64,000 nt of DNA from Sphingobacteriales bacterium (GCA_016711295.1 JADJTE010000001.1:558001-622000); one strand, 5' to 3'; positions 19,355 through 29,609 are shown, counted from the first letter of the stretch. The notes: generated from the sequence alone by a model not told the origin. Made by a program: numbers and translations.

Positions 19355-20584
19355 ATGCCTACTTCCTTTCCAAAGAAAAAAATAAAAATATTGCTCTTAG
19401 AGGGCATCCATCCGGCAGCGGTCGAGCTATTGCGCAAGGCGGGCTATACGCAAATAGAGGCGCATAAACAAGCCTTATCCGAGCAGCAATTGATAGAAAA
19501 GATGCAAGCTGGCGTACATATCTTAGGTATTCGTTCAAAAACCCAAGTAACGCCTACTGTCTTAGAACATGCACCGCGCTTGCTGGCGATAGGTTGTTTT
19601 TGTATTGGCACCAACCAAGTTGCCTTAGAACATGCTAAACAAAGCGGCGTAGCAGTATTCAACTCGCCATATAGCAATACGCGCTCGGTAGCCGAATTGG
19701 TTATTGCCGAGATGATTATGTTGTTGCGCCGTATTCCCGAAAAAAACAGGGCGGCGCAGGAGGGTTTATGGCTCAAAGCAGCTAAGGGTTGCTACGAGGT
19801 GCGCGGCAAAACGTTGGGCATTGTGGGTTATGGGCATATTGGGTCGCAGGTATCGGTATTGGCAGAAGCATTGGGCTTGCGGGTTGTTTATTACGATATA
19901 GTGCCCAAATTGCCCTTGGGCAACGCCACACCTGTTCATTCGCTCTACGAATTGCTGGCTATGTCAGACGTAGTAACGCTACACGTACCTGCCGACGAAA
20001 GTACGTATCAACTCATCAATGCCGAAACATTGGCACTAATGAAGACAGGTGCTGTTTTGCTCAATTTAAGTCGGGGCGGCGTAGTCGATATCGATGCCGT
20101 AGCAACTGCTTTGCGGAGCCAGCATTTAGGTGGTGCGGGCATTGATGTGTTTCCCTACGAACCCAAAGGCAATAGCGAATTGTTTCAAAGCCCTCTACAA
20201 AACCTACCCAACACCTTGCTAACGCCACATGTGGGCGGTTCTACGGTAGAGGCACAAGAAAGTATAGGGCGCGATGTAGCCCTCAAACTCGTCAATTTTA
20301 TTGACAAAGGCATTACTATTGGCTCGCATACGATACCCGAAATATCGCTACCCATCAAACAAGGCACGCACCGCATCTTACACATACATCACAACGTACC
20401 GGGCGTATTATCTGCCATCAACCGCGTTATTTCAGACCTGAATATCAATATCGAAGGGCAATATCTTAGTACCAATAACAAGGTAGGTTATGTAGTATTG
20501 GATATCGCGCAGTCAAGCTCAGGTATAGCCTTGGACAAACTTAGGGGGATAGAGCATACCATCAGGGCACGAATGTTGTATTGA
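19355..20584 (+). CDS. serA: D-3-phosphoglycerate dehydrogenase
   Basis: A 409-residue SerA of the E. coli length class, first step of serine synthesis. It has the substrate-side IGCFCIGTNQV and FNSPYSNTRSVAELV, the NAD fold GIVGYGHIGSQV, the catalytic Arg in LNLSRGGVVD, Glu in FPYEPKG, and His in LLTPHVGGSTVEAQ. A C-terminal ACT domain begins HNVPGVLSAINRVISD and may bind serine. A near-match -7 box TACTTTTT ends 4 bases before the ATG, so the mRNA may be leaderless. Convergent with the B12-binding subunit gene, whose end directly follows. Confidence 0.96.
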   Translation: MPTSFPKKKIKILLLEGIHPAAVELLRKAGYTQIEAHKQALSEQQLIEKMQAGVHILGIRSKTQVTPTVLEHAPRLLAIGCFCIGTNQVALEHAKQSGVAVFNSPYSNTRSVAELVIAEMIMLLRRIPEKNRAAQEGLWLKAAKGCYEVRGKTLGIVGYGHIGSQVSVLAEALGLRVVYYDIVPKLPLGNATPVHSLYELLAMSDVVTLHVPADESTYQLINAETLALMKTGAVLLNLSRGGVVDIDAVATALRSQHLGGAGIDVFPYEPKGNSELFQSPLQNLPNTLLTPHVGGSTVEAQESIGRDVALKLVNFIDKGITIGSHTIPEISLPIKQGTHRILHIHHNVPGVLSAINRVISDLNINIEGQYLSTNNKVGYVVLDIAQSSSGIALDKLRGIEHTIRARMLY

Positions 20585-20992
20585 TTATTGCCTATCGCCG
20601 CGTTGGGCTACCCATTGTTGGATATAGTCGGCAATGGTGGTCATGTTGGTGCCTGGCGGAAACAATTCGCCTACGCCCATCTCGCGCAGGGCTTGGTAGT
20701 CGTCATCGGGTATGATGCCGCCGCCTGTGAGCAATACATCGTCCATACCATTTTGGTGCATGAGCGATAATACTTTGGGAAATACAGTAAGGTGTGCGCC
20801 CGACAAGATACTGATGCCTATGACATCTACATCTTCTTGCAAGGCGGCATTGACCACCATTTGCGGGGTTTGGCGCAAGCCCGTATAAATAACTTCCATA
20901 CCCGCATCGCGCAGGGCAGCAGCAATCACTTTGGCACCTCGGTCGTGCCCGTCTAAGCCTACTTTGGCAATTAAAACGCGAATGGGCTTCAT
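20585..20992 (-). CDS. Methylmalonyl-CoA mutase small (B12-binding) subunit
   Basis: A 135-residue stand-alone cobalamin-binding domain: VLIAKVGLDGHDRG (the DxHxxG motif), then GISILSGAHLT (SxL) and LLTGGGIIPDDD. In acyl-CoA mutases this subunit holds the B12 that starts the carbon-skeleton rearrangement. It must pair with a separate large subunit, which is not in this window. The start follows the M1 peptidase gene by 37 bases, so the two are probably cotranscribed. It could serve methylmalonyl- or isobutyryl-CoA mutase. Confidence 0.9.
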   Translation of the reverse strand: MKPIRVLIAKVGLDGHDRGAKVIAAALRDAGMEVIYTGLRQTPQMVVNAALQEDVDVIGISILSGAHLTVFPKVLSLMHQNGMDDVLLTGGGIIPDDDYQALREMGVGELFPPGTNMTTIADYIQQWVAQRGDRQ

Positions 20993-21029
20993 GTATTAGA
21001 ATAGGTATGTAAATGGTAGTAGGCAATAG

Positions 21030-23777
21030 CTACATCGTTTCGTAAAACGACAATACTTGTTTGTCCTTTTCGTTAGCTTTGAGCGATTTGATGAGCGTTT
21101 CTATTGATTGCAGTCGTTCATCTATATTTATATTATCACTACGACTTGTGTTGCGCGGCGAAGATGCGCGTAGCTGTGTTTGCTGTTGCTGGCGATATAA
21201 TTCTCTAATATCGCGCAAAAGCTCGGCGGTACGCAGTCGTATCCACCAATTTTGGTCGTATTGGGCTATTTTTTGTAGCGTAGGTAGGGCGGCAGCAGTT
21301 GTTGCGTCGTCGTTGCAGCGCATCAAGAATGTGCCATAAAATTCTATCAGCGCGTAGCGGCTGTAAGTATGCGACAGGGGTAGGTTTTTTTCAAAAAAAT
21401 GGCTATTGTTTGGTTTGCCTGCTTGCGCGTAGATATGCGCAATGGCATTTAGCAAGGTGCTATTGGCAGTATTCTCGGCAAGTTGGGCGTAATAAACGGC
21501 TTTTTCGGAGTTTAGTTCAAAGAGGTTTTGTAGGGCAGTATAAACGACTTGATAGGACGAATCGCGCATAGCACTGCCAAATACGCTATAAAATTCGGGG
21601 CTTTTGCAGTGCGCCAATCGCGATAAGGCAGCTTCGCGCACCAAAGCCTTGGGGTCGGTTTGTGCGGTGCGTATCATGGATTTTTGCAAGCTGGTATCGG
21701 CGGCTACTGCGTCGAGGGTTATCATTTGCAGAGCCTCGCGCCTAATGCCATAGTAGGGGTCCTGCGTAGCGGCGTGTCGTATCAATTGTTTCACTTCGGG
21801 GTGGTCAGGAGCTATTTGTTCTAAGGCTTGTAGCGACTCGAAGCGGTTCAGGTAGCCTTGCCTATCATAATATTGGTGTAGGTAGCCATGAATCGTTTTT
21901 CGGTCTGTTCGCTCGCAGAGCAAAATGCGGTCGGGGTCAAAGTTGATGAGTTTGGGCGTTTTTTTTCAGCGCAAAGGTAAAGGTTTGTTGGCGTTTATTG
22001 ATGCGAATGGCGTGGCGTTCTTTGCTTCCGTCGGGATAAACAATTTCAATGCTGGTAGGCAATTGATATACTTTTTTCTTGTGCTTGGGTTTGTTGTATG
22101 ATAACGGCGGCATAGCCTTTTGTAGTGTCTACGTTATAAGAAATGTCTAATTCGGGGTGTCCTTTGCTCATCATCCATTGGTCGAAAAACCAATTGAGGT
22201 CTTCGCCCGTCACCGACTCAAAGGCCATTCGTAGGTCGTTTATTTCGGCAGTTTTGAACGAGTGTGCTTTGAGGTATTGGGCAATGGCGGCAAAAAAAGC
22301 CTCGTCGCCTACGTAGTAGCGCAGCATGTGCAGCACGCGCCCGCCTTTTTGGTAGCTATGAGCGTCGAACAAATCATCATCGGCATTGCTATAATAATAG
22401 CGAATGATGGGTTCTTGCTTCTGCTCGGCTTCGCTCAGGTAGGTGCGCAAGTCCTTATTCAGGTGCGCGTCGGCTTCGTCGCGTCCGTATTTGTGTTCAA
22501 ACCAAAGATATTCGCCGTAGGTAGCAAAGGACTCATTGAGGGCGAGGTTTGCCCACGATTCGCAGGTAACTAAATCGCCAAACCAATGATGAAATAATTC
22601 GTGGGCGATAATGTCATCGTCGTTGCCTTCTAACAATTCGCGTTCGTCTCGTTGCAGGCGTTCATAAAATAAGGTAGCGGAGGTATTCTCCATTGCCCCC
22701 GCTATAAAATCGCGCACAACAGCTTGCGAATATTTCTCCCAAGGGAAATCGACCCCTAAGCGTTGCGAAAAAAACGTGAGCATATCGGGCGTATTTCCGA
22801 AAATAGCGCGTGCAGAAGCGGCATAGGGCGGCTCGACATAATAATTGACTTCTATATCGCGCCATTTATCTTTTATTACGGCATAATCGCCTATTGCCAT
22901 CGTAAATAAGTAGGGCGCGTGGGGCAATGCTTGTTTCCAATAATCGCTGCGCGTACCGTCGGGATTAGCAGTACTACTGATGAGTTTGCCATTCGATAGC
23001 GTTTTATATTTATCAGCAACAGTAATCGTAATTTCTTGGGTTGTTTTTTGGTTGGGCGCATCAATAGTCGGAAACCAGCATGACGAACTGAAGGTTTCGC
23101 CTTGCGTCCAGATTTGATAGGGTTTGCTGGGGTTCAGGCTATCGGGCATAATAAAATACAACCCTTTGTTGTCGTAATGAAACCGCCCTGACGGATGATT
23201 GACCAAGCGTTCGGGCTGTGCCGTATAGGATACGGCAATTTGGTACGTTTCGTCGCGGCGGTAGCTGCGGTCAAGTTTAATGTCAAGCACCAAACTATCG
23301 CGGTAGGTATAGCGCAACGGCACATTGGGCTTAGTACCTACGCCTACGAGTTCGAGGCTGTGTATATCAAAACTTTTGGCATCGAGGCTAAGGCTATCTA
23401 CCGCATAAAAATGGGGTTGCAGGGTGAGCACCGCCTTGCCGATGAGGTGTTTTTTATCCCAATCAAAACGCACATCTAAGCGCGTATGGCGTAGGTCGTT
23501 GATTTGGCGCAATGCAGGCTGATAGATAGTGGGCAATACCTCTATGGCAGGCAACTCCTCGTAGCGTATGCTGTCGGCGGGGTCAAGTTTGCCAATCCTA
23601 AAATTATAATCAGCTATATCGGGCTGTTGCTTGCGGCTACTTTCTTTAACACCGCCAAACCGACAAGCCCCGCAATAAAAGCAAACAAGAGCAAGACGGC
23701 TATCCCATGGCGCGGCGCAATTAGGGGCGGTTGCAGTGGGCGAGCAATGGAACAGAGATTGGGGTGGGTGGGGTCAT
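21030..23777 (-). CDS. M1-family aminopeptidase with HEAT-like C-terminus, frameshifted
   Basis: The core frame (23554-22046) has the substrate motif AGAMENTSA and the zinc site HELFHHWFGD with the third ligand in NESFATYGEY. The C-terminal frame (21923-21030) is helical with Ala/Leu repeats (ALSRLAHCK, ALQNLFEL). They are joined by QLPTSIEIVYPDGSKERH and KLINFDPDRILL, with shifts next to two A-runs (about 22075 and 21975). The N-terminal part has a membrane helix (GIAVLLLFAFIAGLVGLAVL) broken by two more shifts; ATG at 23777 is the likely start. About 915 residues, a membrane-bound peptidase that trims N-terminal residues. Confidence 0.9.
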
Positions 23778-23807
23778 ATCGCGGCGTATAATAGTGGGTT
23801 GTGCCGA

Positions 23808-23815
23808 CAAAGTTA
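23808..23815 (-). promoter_or_regulatory. -7 box TAACTTTG of the M1 peptidase gene
   Basis: TAnnTTTG on the minus strand, about 30 bases before the ATG at 23777. Confidence 0.55.
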
Positions 23816-23974
23816 GCAATTAAATAAAAACGGAGTATGTAAAATTGTCAATATCTATGCGTATATAAGTTTATGAGCTACATTATGAACGCATCAATTC
23901 ATTGAATAAATATCGAACAACAAGGCAAAAATTTATTTTTTACCTACATAGCTACAAGTAACACAAAAAAAGCC

Positions 23975-23982
23975 TACCTTTG
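23975..23982 (+). promoter_or_regulatory. -7 box TACCTTTG of rpsO
   Basis: TAnnTTTG box; gives a leader of about 93 bases before the ATG at 24080, long enough to hold an S15 autoregulatory fold. Confidence 0.65.
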
Positions 23983-24079
23983 CGCTCCGTTTAGAAAGTA
24001 TCATTTTTTGAACTCTTAAACGCCATTATTGCTAACGGGCACTACGACAAAGCCCCCCAACGCCATATCTATTCGACCG

Positions 24080-24357
24080 ATGAGTTACACGTATTTGACC
24101 CAAGACCAACAAAAACAAATTTTCTTGCAGTACGGTGGTTTGAAACCAATTCGGGTGCTACCGAGGCACAAGTAGCGTTGCACACATTCCGCATCAAACA
24201 CTTGTCCGAACACCTAAAAACCAATAAACACGACCACGTTACCCGCCGCTCGCTCTTGCGTATGGTTGGGCAGCGCAAGCGTTTGCTGACCTATTTGAAG
24301 CACAAAGATATTGCTAAATACCGTACCCTAATTCAAGAACTCGGTATTCGCAAATAG
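24080..24357 (+). CDS. rpsO: Ribosomal protein S15, one-base frameshift
   Basis: Not visible as one open frame, because a base is missing near 24135. The start reads MSYTYLTQDQQKQIFLQYGG and the rest is in another frame: FETNSGATEAQVALHTFRIKH, then DHVTRRSLLRMVGQRKRLLTYL and the end YRTLIQELGIRK. This is a full S15 of about 92 residues, a primary 16S rRNA binder of the small subunit. The span is 278 bases, one short of a multiple of three. The next gene is pnp, the conserved rpsO-pnp order. S15 is nearly always kept, so this break is most likely a sequence error. Confidence 0.93.
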
Positions 24358-24411
24358 CCATTGCGCATTTCAAATATATCGTCACCTGCCGCGTATTGAA
24401 CAACGGCAACA

Positions 24412-24449
24412 CCTATAAGGTTTTATTCGCTAAAACCTTATAGGATTTT
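24412..24449 (+). terminator. Terminator or attenuator between rpsO and pnp
   Basis: Perfect 14-bp stem CCTATAAGGTTTTA (24412-24425) with TAAAACCTTATAGG (24431-24444), then ATTTTT. Confidence 0.85.
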
Positions 24450-24462
24450 TGTGTTTATCCTT

Positions 24463-24529
24463 AAAGGAGGTAAGTAGTTGGGACTAATCCAACCCGACGC
24501 GACACAGAGGGCAATGCGGTAATGCCCTC
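24463..24529 (+). promoter_or_regulatory. pnp leader: perfect Shine-Dalgarno string and hairpin
   Basis: AAAGGAGGT (24463-24471) fully matches the 16S anti-SD tail, rare in this phylum. It is followed 6 bases later by TTG of a 14-codon frame. A hairpin GAGGGCA/TGCCCTC (24507-24513 with 24523-24529) comes next. The string may be a decoy or a leader-peptide site; role unproven. A near-match -7 box TACCTTTT at 24654-24661 could start pnp separately. Confidence 0.35.
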
Positions 24530-24679
24530 CCCTCTGACGAAACCATACCGCTCTGCCTACCTTGCTCTATCGTAAAACGGCAGTCAGAAAAGCCAATTAC
24601 GTGCTTTGACCAACGCGCCGCGACGTTTGCTATAGAGCCGCTGTATTTTTACTTACCTTTTTTAATCCAACATCTCCGT

Positions 24680-26914
24680 ATGATTGATTTTAACATCATT
24701 ACCGAAACCTTTGAATTAGGCGACGGTAGAACCATCACGGTCGAAACGGGCAAACTTGCCCGCCAAGCCAATGGTGCAGTACTCGTGCGCATGGGAAAAG
24801 CAGCCCTCCTCGCCACTATCGTATCTGCCAAAGAACCCAACCCTGCACAATCGTTTTTCCCTCTATCAGTCGATTACCAAGAAAAATTTGCTGCCGCAGG
24901 ACGCATACCTGGTAGCTTCCAGCGCCGCGAAGGAAAATTATCCGACCATGAAGTGCTTATCTCGCGCTTAGTCGACCGCGCCCTACGCCCATTATTTCCC
25001 GACGGCTACCTCAACGATACCCAAGTGATGATTTCACTGCTATCGAGCGACCCCGAAGTAATGCCCGACTCCCTAGCCGGATTAGCCGCCTCTTGTGCCC
25101 TTTCCGTATCGGATATACCCTTTAACGGTCCTATATCAGAAGTGCGCGTAGCCCGCGTAGATGGCGAATATATCGTTAATCCGAGCCGCAGCCAATGGCA
25201 AAACGCCGATATCGACATCATCGTAGCTGCCTCCGAAAAAGACATCGTTATGGTCGAAGGCGAATGTAAAGAATGTAGCGAAGACGATTTGGTGACAGCC
25301 ATACGCGCAGGACACGAGGTAATCAAACAACAATGCCAAATGCAATTGCGCCTGAGCCAAAAATGCAATATCGTCAAACGTTCCTACGAACCCACACCGC
25401 TCAATTTAGAAGTATGGGTAAAAGTAGAAACCCTACGCGATAAAATACACGCTATTGCTGCATCGGGATTAGACAAACAAGCCCGCAAAACAGGGTTTAA
25501 AGCTATTGCCGAAGAATTGGCAACTATGTTTGGCGAAGAACCCGAAGATGCTACCCTCAAATTAGCTAACGAATATTACCACGACCTCGAAAAACAAGTG
25601 ATGCGCGAAATGGTCTTATCGGAGCGCAAACGCTTAGACGGACGACAATTAGACGAGGTTAGACCCTTACATATCGAAGTTGATGTATTTGAATCGCCGC
25701 ACGGATGCGCGCTATTTACGCGCGGCGAAACCCAATCGTTCACGACCGTTACCTTGGGCACTAAGCAGGACGAGCTGATGTTAGACCGCGCCGAGAGCCT
25801 CGAATTTACTAAATTTTTGCTCCACTACAATTTCCCCGCATTCTCGACGGGCGAAATCAAACCCAACCGCGGACCCGCTCGCCGCGAAATAGGACACGGC
25901 AATTTGGCAATGCGCTCGCTAAAACAAATAATGCCCAAAGATGAAGAAAATATCTATACCGTGCGTATAGTATCCGACATCTTAGAGTCGAACGGCTCGT
26001 CATCGATGGCTACCGTTTGTGCAGGCTCCTTAGCACTCATGGACGCAGGCGTACAAACCTCCGCGCCAATGTCGGGTATAGCGATGGGTTTGATTAGCGA
26101 AGGTAGTCGTTATGCCGTATTGTCCGATATTTTGGGCGACGAAGACCACTTAGGTGACATGGACTTTAAGGTAACAGGAACCGCCCAAGGCATTTGTGGC
26201 ATTCAAATGGACTTGAAAGTAGATGGACTGCCCTACCAAGTATTGGTAGAAGCCTTAGCACAAGCCAAAGCTGGCAGGCTGCACATCTTAACGGCAATGA
26301 ACGAAGTAATTAGCGAAGCACGCCCCGAACCCAAACCACATGCCCCGCGCATCGTGCGCATCGAAATCCCCCTCGATTTTATCGGTGCCGTCATCGGCCC
26401 AGGTGGCAAGGTCGTGCAAGACATTCAACGCAGCACCAATACCGTTGTCAGTATCGAAGAAACACCCACTTGCGGCGTAGTAACCGTAGCATCGCCCAAC
26501 AAAACCAACCTCGAAGCCGCTGTTGCCCGCGTAAAAAGCATAGTGGCAATGCCCGAAATAGGCGAAATCTACGAAGGACCCATCAAATCTATTACGGCGT
26601 TCGGCGCATTTGTCGAATACCTACCCGGCAAAGAAGGGCTGCTGCATATCTCGGAAATTGATTGGAAACGCCTCGAAAGTTTAGAAGGCGTATTGGCAGA
26701 AGGCGATATAGTGCAAGTAAAATTGCTCGAATACGACAAAAAAACGGGTAAAGTGCGCCTGTCACGCAAAGAATTACTGCCCAAACCCGAAGGATACAAA
26801 GAACGCGAACCTCGACCCGACCGCGAACCACGCGACCGTGACCGCGATAGAGACAGGGATAGAGACCGTGACCGCAGACCATTTAACAAGAACGGCGGCG
26901 GCGGCAGACGATAA
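24680..26914 (+). CDS. pnp: Polyribonucleotide nucleotidyltransferase (PNPase)
   Basis: A 744-residue phosphorolytic 3'-5' exoribonuclease. It has two RNase PH cores (first with FPLSVDYQEKFAAAGRIPGSFQRREG; second with GDEDHLGDMDFKVTGT, holding the catalytic Asp residues), a KH domain (GAVIGPGGKVVQDIQ) and an S1 domain (GPIKSITAFGAFVEYLPGKEGLLHISEI). The tail after residue 715 is a run of Arg-Asp repeats (RDRDRD..) then RRPFNKNGGGGRR, a low-complexity basic/acidic end that may help RNA or protein contacts. It follows rpsO as usual and is intact. Confidence 0.97.
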   Translation: MIDFNIITETFELGDGRTITVETGKLARQANGAVLVRMGKAALLATIVSAKEPNPAQSFFPLSVDYQEKFAAAGRIPGSFQRREGKLSDHEVLISRLVDRALRPLFPDGYLNDTQVMISLLSSDPEVMPDSLAGLAASCALSVSDIPFNGPISEVRVARVDGEYIVNPSRSQWQNADIDIIVAASEKDIVMVEGECKECSEDDLVTAIRAGHEVIKQQCQMQLRLSQKCNIVKRSYEPTPLNLEVWVKVETLRDKIHAIAASGLDKQARKTGFKAIAEELATMFGEEPEDATLKLANEYYHDLEKQVMREMVLSERKRLDGRQLDEVRPLHIEVDVFESPHGCALFTRGETQSFTTVTLGTKQDELMLDRAESLEFTKFLLHYNFPAFSTGEIKPNRGPARREIGHGNLAMRSLKQIMPKDEENIYTVRIVSDILESNGSSSMATVCAGSLALMDAGVQTSAPMSGIAMGLISEGSRYAVLSDILGDEDHLGDMDFKVTGTAQGICGIQMDLKVDGLPYQVLVEALAQAKAGRLHILTAMNEVISEARPEPKPHAPRIVRIEIPLDFIGAVIGPGGKVVQDIQRSTNTVVSIEETPTCGVVTVASPNKTNLEAAVARVKSIVAMPEIGEIYEGPIKSITAFGAFVEYLPGKEGLLHISEIDWKRLESLEGVLAEGDIVQVKLLEYDKKTGKVRLSRKELLPKPEGYKEREPRPDREPRDRDRDRDRDRDRDRRPFNKNGGGGRR

Positions 26915-26936
26915 GCCAAGAGTTAAATAAATTGCT

Positions 26937-26992
26937 TTGCCAAATGTCCTTGAACGGCACATCTAAATATGGTGCATAGGGGCATTTGGCAA
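26937..26992 (+). other. Long-loop hairpin downstream of pnp
   Basis: TTGCCAAATG (26937-26946) pairs with CATTTGGCAA (26983-26992). No T-run follows, so it is more likely an RNA stability or processing structure than a terminator. The remaining 190 bases up to the OmpA gene show nothing else. Confidence 0.45.
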
Positions 26993-27184
26993 GGCATTCC
27001 ACAAAAAAAGCTACAAGGGACAAGAAAGACACAGAACCATTTTTCTGAACGGAGAAAAATATACCATTATTAAAAGTGTGACCCCTGCCCCTATTTATCG
27101 TATAAATGCAGGTTGCTTCGCACAATAAGGCAACAAACAACGTTATTTAATCATTTTTTTTTATTTTTTTTAACAAACAATTAC

Positions 27185-28603
27185 ATGACCATGAATTTAT
27201 TGGACATCCTAAAAGGTTATTTCACCAACGAACTTATCGGCAAAATTGGTAATTTCTTAGGCGAAAACGAAAACAACACTCGTTCGGCGGTGGAGCAAAT
27301 TCTGCCTACCTTGTTAGGTGGTCTGATTGCCAAATCCTCAACCCCTGCTGGTGCTAACAGCCTTATCAACATGCTCAACGACCGCACGCACGACGGCAAT
27401 GTATTGGGCGATTTGATGGGTATTTTTGCCGGCGGCGACCGCTCTAACGCATTTATGCGCATGGGTTCGTCGGTATTGGGCAATATTTTTGGCGACAAAG
27501 TAGGCGGCGTTATCGATTTAATTGCAGGCGGCACTGGCTTGCGCAAAGAATCGTCTAACAATTTATTGAGTTTTCTTGCTCCCATCGTTTTGGGCTTATT
27601 GGGCAAAACGAAAAAAGACCAAGGATTGAACGCATCGGGATTATTGTCGCTTATCTTAGGGCAAGGTTCTTTCTTGAAAAACGTATTGCCCGCAGGCTTA
27701 GGTAGCATCTTAGGTTTTTCGGGTGGTATTGACAGCTTGGTCAAAACTGCCTACAACAACTTGTCGGGTACGTACAAATTTGAAGGAGTAGATACTACTA
27801 CTACGTCGGGCAGCGGCTCGTCGTATCGCGCTACCAGCACCACAACTCATAGCAACAACGACAATGGCGGTGGTGGTATGGGCTGGCTCAAATGGTTGCT
27901 ACCCTTATTGCTTTTAGCAGCACTATTCTACTTCTGGCGCGGTTGTGGCGAAAAAGTCGAAAATGCCGCACAAAATACCGCAGAGCAAGTAGGCGACGCT
28001 GCTAACGCCGCAGGCGATGCTGCAAAAAATGCCGCCAATGCCGCGGGCGATGCCGCACAAAACGTTGCTAATGCTGCGGGTGATGCTGCACAGAATGCTG
28101 CCAATGCCGCAGGAAATGCCGCTACGCAAGCATGGGCTGCTTTGGGCGAATTGTTCAAAGTGAAATTGCCCAATAATGTAGAACTGAACGTACCGAAATT
28201 GGGTGTCGAAAATCGCCTTATCACTTGGATTTCTGACAAAACCAAGGTTGTCGACAAAACTACTTGGTTCGACTTCGACCGTTTGCTGTTTGAAACCAAC
28301 CAAGCAGTATTGAAACCCGAATCGCAAGAGCAGTTGAAAAACGTTGCCGAAATCTTAAAAGCTTTCCCCAGCGTAGAGGTGAAAATCGGTGGCTATACCG
28401 ACAACAGCGGCGACGCAGCCAAAAACCTTAAATTGTCGCAAGACCGCGCCAATAGCGTAATGGCAGAATTGGTCAAATTAGGTATTGAGGCTAAACGCAT
28501 GAAAGCAGAAGGTTATGGTATCGAACACCCCGTTGCCGATAACAGTACCCCCGAAGGTAGAGAGAAAAACCGCCGTGTATCTCTCCGCGTAACGAAAAAA
28601 TAA
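27185..28603 (+). CDS. DUF937-OmpA fusion protein
   Basis: About 472 residues. Starts MTMNLLDILKGYFTNELIGKIG with a DUF937 region (glycine-rich helices such as GSVLGNIFGDKVGGVIDLIAG). Then comes a Ser/Thr/Asn linker and a membrane helix (WLKWLLPLLLLAALFYFW). A repeat region follows, of units like NAAGDAAQNA, five or six times, similar to apolipophorin-type amphipathic helices. The end is an OmpA domain (FDFDRLLFETNQAVLKPES, GGYTDNSGDAAKNLKLSQDRANSV), which binds peptidoglycan. Likely an envelope linker. ATG at 27185 (or 27191) is preferred; the frame upstream has no typical start context. A T-rich stretch precedes it. Confidence 0.88.
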   Translation: MTMNLLDILKGYFTNELIGKIGNFLGENENNTRSAVEQILPTLLGGLIAKSSTPAGANSLINMLNDRTHDGNVLGDLMGIFAGGDRSNAFMRMGSSVLGNIFGDKVGGVIDLIAGGTGLRKESSNNLLSFLAPIVLGLLGKTKKDQGLNASGLLSLILGQGSFLKNVLPAGLGSILGFSGGIDSLVKTAYNNLSGTYKFEGVDTTTTSGSGSSYRATSTTTHSNNDNGGGGMGWLKWLLPLLLLAALFYFWRGCGEKVENAAQNTAEQVGDAANAAGDAAKNAANAAGDAAQNVANAAGDAAQNAANAAGNAATQAWAALGELFKVKLPNNVELNVPKLGVENRLITWISDKTKVVDKTTWFDFDRLLFETNQAVLKPESQEQLKNVAEILKAFPSVEVKIGGYTDNSGDAAKNLKLSQDRANSVMAELVKLGIEAKRMKAEGYGIEHPVADNSTPEGREKNRRVSLRVTKK

Positions 28604-28665
28604 ACTCCAATTTTTGCCCAAACGCTGTATAAATCCAGCACTCGGCAATGTAATTGAGTATTAAA

Positions 28666-28724
28666 CCACTCGCCAGCATTATGGCACTGATAAAGTGCGA
28701 TATTGTCGGCGAGTGGATTTTTTT
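28666..28724. terminator. Bidirectional terminator between the OmpA and kdsD genes
   Basis: Stem CCACTCGCC (28666-28674) with GGCGAGTGG (28708-28716), then ATTTTTTTT. It contains an inner pair GCAC/GTGC. Confidence 0.8.
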
Positions 28725-29609
28725 TATATGATTCCTTCGCGCAAAATATCGTGTAGATGTACCATGCCGCCATATTGCCCTTGTTCGTTCAGTCCCACAA
28801 GTTGAGTTATTTTGTGTTGGCGCATCAATTGCAGGGCAGTAACCGCTAATTCATGCTCGGTAACTGTTTTAGGTCGGTGGGTCATCAAACTTTGGGCAGT
28901 AATGTCGTCCAAAGGTAAGTTTGCCGACAAACCGCGGCGCAAATCTCCGTCGGTGATAATCCCCTCAATGGCTTGATTATGTGGCGAGATAACCACCGTA
29001 GCACCTAAGCGGCACGAACTGATGCTAAAAACTACCTTGCGCCAATCGTCGTGTGGGCTTACTTGGGGGCGAGCATTGGCAGCGCAGAGGTCGCGCACTC
29101 GCAAATAGAGTTTTTTGCCCAAAGCCCCGCCTGGGTGATAGCGGGCAAAATCGTCGGGCGTAAAGCCGCGCAGCGATAATACCGCCACAGCTAAGGCATC
29201 GCCCAAGGCTAATTGTGCCGTTGTGCTGCTTAGCTACCAATGTGTTAGGCATAGCAGACAATAGCGAAATGAGATAAGTTATTTCGGGCGTTTCGCCGCT
29301 GTTCGACAAGCATAGCACCATGTCGGTAGCTTGTACCATGCCCAAATCGCCATGGACAGCATCGGCAGCGTGCATAAATAAGGCAGGCGTACCGGTAGAA
29401 TTGAACGTAGCAACTATTTTTTGGGCAATAATAGCACTTTTGCCAATGCCTGTAACAACTAACCTACCTTCGAGTTGGGCAATGGCTCGCACAGTAGCTA
29501 CAAAGTCGTCGTCTATGTGGGCAACCAAGTCTGCTATGGCTGCGGCTTCGGTATGGAGGGTTTGGCGAGCAATAGCGCAAATATCGTCATCGGTCAGGGC
29601 TGTGGGCAT
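28724..29609 (-). CDS. kdsD: Arabinose-5-phosphate isomerase (KdsD/KpsF type), internal deletion
   Basis: The N-terminal SIS domain reads VVTGIGKSAIIAQKIVATFNSTGTPALFMHAADAVHGDLGMV. The C-terminal part has ALGDALAVAVLSLRGFTPDDFARYHPGG, then two CBS domains (VVFSISSCRLGATVVI, and ALQLMRQHKITQLVGL). Between them, where KdsD has a stretch ending EACP..LAPTTST, only the ST-T-AQL remnant is seen. About 30 codons are missing and the frame changes (about 29230). ATG at 29609 is chosen after the TATCTTTG box. It converts ribulose-5-P to arabinose-5-P for KDO. As read, the protein would lack part of the active-site loop. Confidence 0.88.

Noticed and set aside
26592..26962. Minus-strand frames rich in Ser/Arg opposite the pnp tail
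   Set aside because: They are shadows of the Arg-Asp repeat codons of pnp.
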